Shown here: piece by piece, positions 55,698 through 64,000 of the stretch
Position numbering within the stretch: position 1 is the stretch's first letter
Layout: the number at the start of each line of letters is the position of its first letter
Assembly: GCF_005239225.2 (NCBI RefSeq)
Contig: NC_133284.1
Span: 33,432,758 to 33,496,757 of the forward strand
DNA length: 64,000 nucleotides
Reading direction: 5' to 3'
Source of the DNA: Populus alba
Taxonomy: Eukaryota; Streptophyta; Magnoliopsida; Malpighiales; Salicaceae
Position numbers and translations under genes: made by a program
The notes under the pieces: model-generated
What the model was told of the DNA's origin: nothing
The model's input: only the letters and a program-made list of their open reading frames with translations
The model's database searches: none

Positions 55698-57871
55698 TCA
55701 GCATCCAAAGTCATAAGGCACTAGTCCCTTCAGCTCAGGTCCATTAAGCTTGTTGTTTTCGAAACTGAAACAAGCCAGCAAAAATCAACCAAGTTCACAG
55801 AAAATAAACCAAGACAGAGCCATATCACGCTCCATGCATGTATTATGAAACAAATTTACACATAGCAGCTTCAGACATTCCATATTTTTTGTGTTTGCAA
55901 CAGTTCATTGAATTTATTGATACCTTGCATGCATCAAAGTATTTGCATTGCTCATGACTTGTATCAATCCATTTGCTGGTGTACTTGCATCTCCATGTGG
56001 CTGATGCAAGCAGTGTTGACAGCTAAAATGGACATAAGTGGAGGAAAAAACCGGTACTTTCACAAAAAAGCCTATGGAATTCTACATGATTGAGGAGTTC
56101 CCAGTTGTCACTACTGGGGCAGAGAAACTATGTTTGGCTAGTTCATAAATGCAACATGCCAGTCACATGTTCTGCACTGACTCACGCAGATAAACTGGCG
56201 CTCGTTTTATGGGATTTTTAGGGAGACTAACAATTATATTTCAGATGTTCAATTGGCCACAAGAAATACAGTAAATGACGAGGAAGTAACTTCCATGCCC
56301 TAGTAATTCAAGAAAACTACAAGCAAGACATGTTGTGTTGACAGGATCTAGATACCTTTCCATTGGAAAAGAGGCAAAGGGACCGTCGACTGGAATTGTT
56401 CCACAGAGATAGTTGTTAGAAACATCACTGCAAACAAAAGCAAAACATTAAAATAATTATAATACTCGTAAGCAATCTAAATAGCTATTATTTTGTAATT
56501 TCAAACATCTTCCTTGTTCTCTACTTACAAAACTTTGAGGTCTTTTAGAGTTGTGAGCTCCCTTGGAATAGATCCTGATAGCTTGTTGTTGTTTAGTCGA
56601 CTGTACCATCAATTCAACCAAATTAAAGTTCAAAGTTGAAGTAATTTCTGAGTTGTGTGTGTTCAAATTGCTTAGGGCGATTAAAGTGAAAATGCTTACA
56701 GGAATCTGAGAGACTTCAACTTGGCAAAAGACTTGGGTATTTCTCCTTCAAACCTGTTGCCATACATGTCCATGCTAACAAGGTTTTTCAAATTACCCAA
56801 CTCCTTGGGAATTTTCCCTCCTATATCATTCCTATAAAGCTCCCTGCAGGCATTCAAGACCATCACAACCCAGTTATTTAATATAATCATATGAAAAACA
56901 AATACAGCGGCTTATTCACAGAGCAATTGATAGGATGATATATAGTCCTAGAATTGCCTGTAAGCTTCTTCCTATAATGTTTCCGAGGAAACAAAAGCCT
57001 GAACTCTACTAGGTCTCACTCAACAAAAAATACCAAATGCTTCTTTCCTTTGAAGAAAAACAGAAAAATCAGAGCAGAAACGGGATGTACTTCAGGGTCT
57101 AAACTTCTCCTGTTTTTGGGTGATGTTTTCACAACATAATAGATAATAAGGTGCAGCAAAAGGGGAAGAAAAATGGCATACAGGTACTTTAGATGCCTGA
57201 GTTCTCCAAGCTCTGGTCCCAAAGTTCCAGAAATATTAGAATTACCCAAATCCCTGAAATTCAAAAAAAAAGTTGGAAATAAAACAACATAATCATAGAT
57301 AGAATTGCAACATATCTAAAAATGTAGAATGAAACAAGCAAGAGAGAGAGAGAGAGAGAGATAGGGCTAAGAAAATACAAGCGAGTAACATGATTGCTGG
57401 AATCACAAGTGACATGGAACCAGGTGCAGGGATTGACAAGAGTTGGGTCCCAACTCTGCAACACATTGGTTGGATCAGAAAGCCTACTCCTCAGGGCATG
57501 CAAGGCATTTCCTGGAACCCCAATACAAACAAACAAAAGTCACAAAACAACAAAATCAGAATTCAGAAATCAGTAAACCCAAACCCATCCACGTTTTCTT
57601 CCCAACAAAAGCAGAATCAAAAGCTAAAAAATCTACACAAGAAATAATCCAAACCTAAATCCTTAAAACCATCACACTACTCTCTTTTCATGCCAAGATA
57701 CAAAAAGAAAGGTAATATTATCATCATGTCAGTGCAGTGCTAAAGGTTGAAACTTTGAAACTCAAAGGAGTGAAGTTGATGAGCAGTAGTACCTTCAGAG
57801 TTGGTGGAAAGGGAGGGGGAGATAGTGAGAAGAAAGGAGAGAAAGAGAGCTAGAGGGTAAAGGCGAGCCAT
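55698..57871 (-). CDS. Secreted leucine-rich repeat protein, SERK-ectodomain-like (LRR1/SERL family, At5g21090-like)
   Basis: Seven exons on the minus strand (57871-57793, 57511-57379, 57253-57182, 56843-56700, 56600-56529, 56427-56356 and 55764-55698) give 212 residues. Residues 1-22 form a signal peptide ([20 protein letters not shown]). The LRRNT domain has [20 protein letters not shown] and [15 protein letters not shown], almost identical to SERK receptors. About five LRRs follow in exons of 72 or 144 bases, each boundary falling at the same place in the repeat ([60 protein letters not shown]). A short capping tail ends PYDFGC. There is no transmembrane or kinase domain, which is the normal length for this family of apoplastic proteins, some implicated in defence signalling. 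The usual Asp-rich LRR wording is altered in [11 protein letters not shown] and KVFDVSNNYL, without frame damage. Confidence 0.95.
57341..57362 (+). repeat. (GA)n microsatellite in LRR gene intron 2
   Basis: About eleven GA units in the intron just after coding exon 2 of the LRR gene. Confidence 0.8.
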
Positions 57872-58889
57872 TTTTTCAGATGGAAGCTAGACAGCGAAGG
57901 AAGGAGCATAAAGAAACAAGAAAAACAAAGAGAGTCAAGTCAAATGTTTTCGAGTGGAATAAGAAAATAGTTCTTAAAAGTGGGTTTCGCTTTCACACGT
58001 TATTTGTTTCGAAGAAAGACCACAGATGTTGCTGTACCACACCACGCAACACAACAAGTAGAGAAGATAATAGTGCGAGTTGAAGGGAGGAGGAAGGAGA
58101 AGACAGAGACAGCCAATGGCAGTGAAGTGTTGGGCTTTTGACTCTCACGCTCACGATTTAGGTGTGCTGTGAGTCTTTTACGCGTTCATTTTCGGGTGTG
58201 TACTGTTAAGGATCTGTTTGGAAGGACAGTAGAAACTGTTTTTAAATATTATTATTTTTATTATAACAAAACATTAAAATAATTTCAATATATATAAAAA
58301 GATAGATTAAAAATTAAAAAATATATATTTAAACTGAATCAGCACCTAACAATTAATTACTCGCTCTAAAATTAACAATCATATAAACCTTAATTATCAT
58401 CGCATGAAACTCGAATCTGATACCAGAGGGGCTTGAACTTTTAAGCATAGCAGTTGAGGTTAATTAATCAATGGGAAGAGGAGGAGCAGTTAAAAGGGCA
58501 TTTTGGGAGGAGAGAATAAGTTGCTCTTCTGGGGCCCGCTAACATGCTATGCCACGTCATCCAGACCCAATCGTTTTTGCAATGCATTCCATTTATAGGT
58601 TAAATTACTTCCTGTATTTGAAATAATTTTTAGAATATAAATCTGATTTTTAAATAAAATTTAATTTATAAAAATATATAAAATCAAATTATTTTTAGTT
58701 TTTGACCTTGGATACAAGATTTTCCTTTTTGTTATGGTAAAAATGTTTAGGACTGTTTCGTGTACAAGATAATTTTGCTCTAAAAGCTTAAATATACTAA
58801 ATACTGTCTAAATTAATTAAAACCCATCCTAAGCTTTGATGTGCACCAACCTCGTAAATAAAATAGCACTAAAAAATTAAATATAGTTG

Positions 58890-59015
58890 AAATTTTATTT
58901 TTAAAAAAATAAAAAAAAATTTATCTAAAATTTTTTTATATATATTTTTTAGATTATTTTAATGTATATAAAAAATAATTTTTAAATAAAAAAAATTAAA
59001 TCACAATCACAGCCT
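58890..59015 (-). repeat. Dispersed AT-rich repeat, family A, diverged copy
   Basis: TTTTTTAGATTATTTTAATG followed by TAAAAAATAATTTTTAAATA matches the reversed family A wording and is followed by the AATCACAATCACAGCC end. Confidence 0.4.
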
Positions 59016-59249
59016 CCCCGATCTCAAAATCTCTATCCTTGGGGAGAGTCCTTATCAATCACCCGGAATCCAGTCAAAGTCAAGCAAAACAGATGGCTCA
59101 AAAAATGTGCAGTCATTTGTGCAAAAACTTCAGGATTTGACAGGGAATGGGCCATCAGGACAAGAAAGGCTTACAGGTGAGGTGATCATCCTTGCATCTG
59201 CCTTCAGGGAAGCAATTTTTTAAATCGTTGATAACATAGTTTTGAATTA

Positions 59250-59640
59250 CGGCTGGCTTGTCAGGTTAATTTAGGATTCATCAATTCATCAATTCATCAA
59301 TCTCGAACTGAAATTAAATTAGGTTGAAGAAAAAAAAAAAAAAAAGTGTAACTCGGCTGACCTAGCAGGCTGACCTGGTAATCCGGTTGATCCAATAAGA
59401 CTCGGTTAAAAACTTAATTATAACCCATTAATTTTTTTTATTAAAATAACATTGTTTTGATTTTTTTAAAAAATAACTTGAACAATTCGGTAACCCGATC
59501 AAAACCTAGAAAGTGGATTTTAGACCGGACGAAATCTAAAAACTATTCTTGCAACAATGTGACTTGATTTGATCTATTTAGAATAACATTTTTTTAATTT
59601 AAATCTAGTAATTGGCAAAATTGATTACTGGGTCTTTGTA
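59250..59640 (+). repeat. Dispersed repeat, family C, copy 2
   Basis: Contains TGACCTGGTAATCCGGTTGA, TAAAATAACATTGTTTTGAT and GGTAACCCGATCAAAACC, paralleling 9,540-9,800 in order and orientation. Non-coding. Confidence 0.45.
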
Positions 59641-60469
59641 TACTAATAACCATCACTTGCATTTTTATTTCAAAGATGAGAAGCCCTTCATTTATCAAAA
59701 TACTTTGAGGTTTTTTTTTATATATTTGATTTTAACAATCAGTCTATCTCAAATGAGATTTCCTTAATAGGTTATCCATTGCCAAAATCTTATTTTGGAT
59801 AGTGGTATACTTTGAATTATTAAAAACAAATAAACTCCATCGGTCTTTCTTTTATTATAGGGCTAGATTCATTATACTGTGGATGCTATAGTGCAATGAC
59901 ATCCCTGCACTTCATTGCAAAAATCAAATGGTCTCTTTACGGGGTAAAATATTTTTTTATTTTTGGAAGATTTATATGGTATTATGAAATTAATTTGGGG
60001 TATAATGGTCTATCAACTTTGTTTACATGGTTAAATAGCATAAATATCCTCAAAAGGTAAACAAGAAATTGAAGGATAATAGGGCTTTTGCATCTTCTTT
60101 TTTTTAAAAAAATATTAAAATTACTTCATTGTCCTTCAAGTCAAAAAAATCAAAGAAGAGGTCAAAGGGTATTTTAATATTTTACTTATGATTTCTTTGT
60201 TAACATGTGGGTGGGTGAAGGGGGCGGCGGCACAAGTGTAGTACGTGTTAGCGAGTGGACACAGCTAGTACCTTTCAATATCTTCCAAACTCCAAAAAGA
60301 TCTAACTATTGTGTCTTTTAAAACATTTAGTGGCGGCGCACCTAATGAGGCAACACGTATACTCCAATTCGTAATGGTTCGAAACTAGTGAAAAAAAATT
60401 TTCTCCAAATTTTTTCTCTCTCCTCTCCTTGAAATCTACACTAAGTCAGCCAAAATTCCAAGTTGTCTT

Positions 60470-60900
60470 CCAATTTATTTTTTCTTTCGATTATGGTCCT
60501 CTCTTTTTTTATTGGTTTTTTCTTTAATTTCATCCATTTTCATTTGATTTTATTTAATTTTTATATCAAATATGGTCCTCATTTTTTTTATTGTTGTTTT
60601 TGTATCATTTTCTTGATTTGTTCTTTTTTTTTTTTAATTTTTTCCCTTGACATTTCATTTTAGATATTTTATTTCATTTATTACTTTATCCAAATTTGGT
60701 TCCAATTCTTTTAATTGCTTTTTTTTTTTAATTTGTTATTTTTTTCAATCTTGTCCCTTGACATTTTATTTCACCTAGTCAAGTTAACCCATGATAACTC
60801 ATGTCTTTTCTTTAATGTTTTTTATTTATTTTAAAATTTATATCTTTTCAATTTTATCCTTTGAAATTAAGTTATCAGGCATTGAATTTTATGAATCTTT
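60470..60900 (+). repeat. Dispersed T-rich repeat, family B, copy 3
   Basis: Alternating TTTAATTTCATCCATTTTCA, ATCAAATATGGTCCTCATTT and TTGTCCCTTGACATTTTATT wording matches copies 1 and 2. It is followed by GTTAACCCATGATAACTC-type words that link families B and C. Confidence 0.5.
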
Positions 60901-61559
60901 TCACTTTCTATTTTATGGGATATTGTGATCTCATATCTTATGTATTTATCAAGTTAATATAGGTTGACTCAGGTTATCATCCCATGGACATCTTTTTTTC
61001 TCTTTTTTTTATGTTAAAAAAAATTTGACTTGAATTGCATCGTAGCATGGGCAAAATAATCTTAGTTAGAACTAAGAATTGTGGTGTTTTTTAACAAAAA
61101 AAGAAGATTTTTGAATTAAAGGCAACATAGTCACTATTTCTAATTCAATTCATTTCCACATATATTCCAAACAATATAATTGAATTTAACTATATTGTTT
61201 AATATTTTATTTTAAATATAAAAATTATAATGAGTTATCAATTAAATTCAAATTTACTTATGAATTGAATTCAATTACATGTGATTATATAAATGAAAAA
61301 CCTAATGGGCCCTTAGGCCTGATATTGTGAACTTTCATCATGGGATGGAATTATTAGCACAACATTCCTTGCCATGGCACTCCATTTTTGTAGAAAGACT
61401 AGATAGTTGGATCGCAAGTCTAGTTAAAATTTTTTCAATGCTTAGAAAAGGATATTCAAGCAATGATAATCCGATAACCCGAGTTAAATTAACTAAAATA
61501 TTAATGCGGCCTAAGATATGAAACCGAAAGAACCCGCAAAAAGAAAAATAAAGAAAAAT

Positions 61560-62370
61560 TATAAAGTTCAAGGCTTAATAACCTAATGTCAAAGATGAAA
61601 AAAAAAAAAAAACTTTAAAAAATACAATGTTGAAGAAGAAAACCCAAGTCAGCTTGGGGTAACTTGACAAACCAATAACCCGTGTTATGAAATTGACATA
61701 AAAAAATAATTTCAAAAGAATGACCTAGTAAAAAAAACCAAAGTTCAATAAAAATAAAAATAAAGAACCCTTAGTCAATTCAGCTTAACTTTACCAACCT
61801 GCTCTCAGAATAACCAAATAATAAGAAAAGTGAAAAAATAACAAATCTCAATGGGAAATAATTTAATGCAAAATGATGAAATAAAAAAAAACAATTATAA
61901 AAATTCGAGAGAAAAAAAATCAAAATCAACTTGGGTTAACTCGACTAACAAATTAGACCTTCAAAAAAAAAATCTAACAAAAAAGAGCCAAGTTAAATAA
62001 AATAAAAACTATATGAAAAAAAATGCAAGTTGACCTGTGTTAGCTTGACCAGCCCACTCTCGAGATAACGAAATTGAAAGAGAAGCGAAAAATCAACAAA
62101 GCTTAATGGCAAATAATTTTAATGCGAAGTGATGAAATTAAAAAAAAATAATGAAGTCATAAAAAAATTGAGGAAAAAAACCAAGTCAACCCGAGTTAAC
62201 TTGACTAACCTGCTACTCACAACATGAGATAAAAAAAAAAGACTTTCAAAAGAAAAACCTAGAAAAAAATATCAAAGTTAATTAAAAAAATATTAATTAA
62301 AAAATGATAAATAACTTGAATTAATTTGATTAAGCCACTCGGGATAACCAAATAAAAAAAGTAAAATAAC
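61560..62370 (-). repeat. Repeat block, families B/C in reverse orientation, with internal tandem copies
   Basis: Read on the minus strand this block has the same T-rich and GGTTAACTC-type wording as 60,470-61,000. Two clear internal copies start CAATGGGAAATAATTTAATG near 61,850 and TAATGGCAAATAATTTTAAT near 62,103, a period of about 253 bases. Together with the plus-strand copy it forms a loose inverted arrangement. Confidence 0.5.
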
Positions 62371-62497
62371 CTTCACCGCAACCCAAGCACACCTTCTCTA
62401 TGAGCACGTGCCATTTTTACTGTTCTATGAAGTAAAGTAACCTTATTTTTTTTTAATTGCAAGATTAATTCCGTTGTTTTATTACTATATAAAAAAG

Positions 62498-62499
<2 letters not shown>

Positions 62500-62535
<36 letters not shown>
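62500..62535 (+). repeat. (TA)n microsatellite
   Basis: A long uninterrupted TA tract of about 36 bases, just beyond the 3' end of the zinc-finger gene. Confidence 0.85.
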
Positions 62536-62538
<3 letters not shown>

Positions 62539-62796
62539 AATTGGAGATGGTAGTATAGGAGTGTCGTTGACATTTTTCCATCGTTTGCTGACAGTTTTAC
62601 CTTGCAATGTTATATGAAAATTTAAATGGCTCGTAAGCAGCTTGCCGTTTGCCCTTTCATGACAAAAGAAGAAGAAGAAGCAGAAATTCATTCCCGCCCC
62701 TGAAAGAATGCTATAATATGTCACCCCCATTGAAGCAATCTCTACTCCCCCACAAAGAAATGAAGAATAGAATTCAAAAGGTCAAAATAATGCAAG

Positions 62797-63975
62797 TTAC
62801 TGTTTTACCCTTCCAGCGTCATTTTTAAGATGCGGGAAGCAGCCATACACATCGGACTTGGCGAGCTTTGCTTCAGCGTGTTCCCGGCACTTCACCTCTG
62901 CTGTGGTGCATCTGAATGTCTGCATGCACGCCTTGCACTGCATTCAGCTTCCATCGTCCGCCATATCAATATTTGGAAGGAACCGGCGACGGTGTCAAGA
63001 GAGACAGTAACAACAAGAGACGACTATATTCTAAAAACAAAATGGCCAAGAAACATGGGAAAACTCCAAGCATAAATCAGAAACAAGAACTTAAGGAACT
63101 CGGTACTGTGAAACCTTAAATGCAGAATGATCTAATGTTCACGAACTATGAAATAAAGTTCTCATTGTTCATATTGCTGTTTGTATTCCACGGAGGGTCA
63201 CAGATCTCTATAATAAATCAGTTCAACTCTAACTTCTGCGCAGAAATAAAAATAAATAAATTCCAGGCCCAAACTTGACGAAAGTTCCAAGACATATTTG
63301 CAAAAATGCATTCACGGATGATCCTCAGGATCATGTAACTGGCATTATCTGCTTAAAATCAAATCCTGAAAACGTGACCTAATTCCCCCTTTTTTTCATT
63401 GTTCTATGTATATCAATCCATACTAATTTATGCAAGACACGATCAGACGAGTTTATCGGAACTGAACTAAAATCCAAGAGTCAATCGGATCGACTTGTAC
63501 CAAATGGAAGGAAAAAGTCTGATCAAGAAAGGCATCTATTTTGAAGAGCAAATCTACAACCAGAAGTACAACTGGAGAAGCTTTGAGTAATCTTAAAACA
63601 AAGGTAGAAGCTTAAAAAAGAAAATTCCGGCTAATGCCAAATTTCAGGCCGAGGCATGGAAGAAACAAATTCCTAATTCTCACAAAGACGATCCAATTAC
63701 TTATTGCAAACCTCACGAAGTGCTATTACTAACAGAACAATCATTAACCAAACAAATTAAAATCGAAGAAAAAAATGATGCTGATTTGCTGTCAGATGGC
63801 TATAAGATCATATAATTCAGAAAAAATATACTAACAAGAAATGCTACCATAAAAGAAGGAAAAATAAAAACAGACAAGAAATGATATAGCACATATGTGA
63901 TAACAAAATTTAAAAGCAAAAGCAGAGAGACTACCTGGATAGTCATAGCTTTTTTGTTAGACTCAAGTTGGCTTC
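62797..63975 (-). CDS. At2g23090-like small zinc-finger/SERF (4F5) protein, 3' part; 5' end beyond the window
   Basis: Two minus-strand exons are visible: 63975-63935 (reading G-SQLESNKKAMTIQ) and 62937-62797 (reading CKACMQTFRCTTAEVKCREH and on to DVYGCFPHLKNDAGRVKQ, then TAA). The junction CAG/TGC keeps the frame across a 997-base intron. The family's N-terminal exon (a short MGGGN...-type SERF segment, followed by a split Gly codon) must lie to the right of base 64,000, so the gene is partial here. These small nuclear/cytosolic proteins combine a SERF-like N-terminus with one C2H2 finger; their role is poorly defined. In this copy the position after HAEAK is Leu where relatives I recall have His, which would remove a zinc ligand. 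The C-terminal NDAGRVKQ extends past the usual PHL(K) end. Confidence 0.88.
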
Positions 63976-64000
63976 CTATACACACAAAAATCAAATTATA

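Larger units (their letters stand above)
57872..62796. other. LRR gene promoter side and long repeat-rich spacer
   Basis: To about 58,160 the sequence is the leader and promoter of the LRR gene. Beyond it, AT-rich repeats dominate: family A at about 58,225-58,335 and 58,890-59,015, family C at 59,250-59,640, family B at 60,470-60,900 and, in the opposite orientation, 61,560-62,370. A (TA)n tract lies at about 62,500-62,535. No gene was recognised. Confidence 0.5.

Noticed and set aside
1..64000. CRISPR arrays, prokaryotic operons or viral genes
   Set aside because: None of the repeats has regular spacer structure. All recognised genes are plant nuclear families with introns.

Overview
The window looks like a nuclear chromosome segment of a woody eudicot, most likely a poplar (Populus) or another member of the Salicaceae. 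The genes are plant-specific families with GT-AG introns, the spacers are very AT-rich, and several dispersed AT-rich and T-rich repeat families recur on both strands. The species call is inference; the eudicot call is secure. Nothing bacterial or viral was seen.

Layout: 1-3.0 kb is a gene-poor spacer. 3.3-8.4 kb (+) holds an NPH3/BTB protein of the NPY (auxin/organogenesis) group. 12.2-13.0 kb (+) is a class II LOB-domain (LBD) repressor-type transcription factor. 16.1-22.9 kb (-) is a six-exon QWRF2-like microtubule-associated protein. 23-33 kb is a long gene-poor stretch with exon-like scraps and a broken MuDR-type transposase N-terminal relic. 33.6-34.3 kb (-) is a complete three-exon cytosolic ribosomal protein S29 gene with telo-box and site II promoter motifs. 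38.0-39.9 kb (+) is a PUT5-like polyamine/amino-acid transporter. 39.4-46.2 kb is a direct tandem duplication that begins inside PUT5 exon 2: it yields two intact ADA1-like SAGA subunit genes (41.8-42.8 and 45.0-46.1 kb, +) with a truncated PUT5 fragment between them. 47.1-49.6 kb (-) is a four-exon Mpv17/PMP22-family membrane protein. 50.5-52.4 kb (+) is a spliceosomal snRNA cluster: a degenerate U1, a U5 and a well-preserved U1, interleaved with unrecognised coding fragments up to 53.55 kb. 55.7-57.9 kb (-) is a seven-exon secreted LRR protein related to SERK ectodomains. 58-62.8 kb is repeats. 62.8 kb to beyond the right edge (-) is the 3' part of an At2g23090-like small zinc-finger/SERF gene.

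The genes are independent transcription units, not an operon. The most notable features are the U1-U5-U1 cluster, in which U5 and the second U1 share the same 32-bp spacing between the upstream sequence element and TATA box; the PUT5/ADA1 tandem duplication with a readable breakpoint; and several genes made of short exons (RPS29, the zinc-finger gene, most LRR exons) that simple open-frame searching misses. Exon coordinates were read by eye from splice sites, frame continuity and recalled family sequences. No alignment was run.
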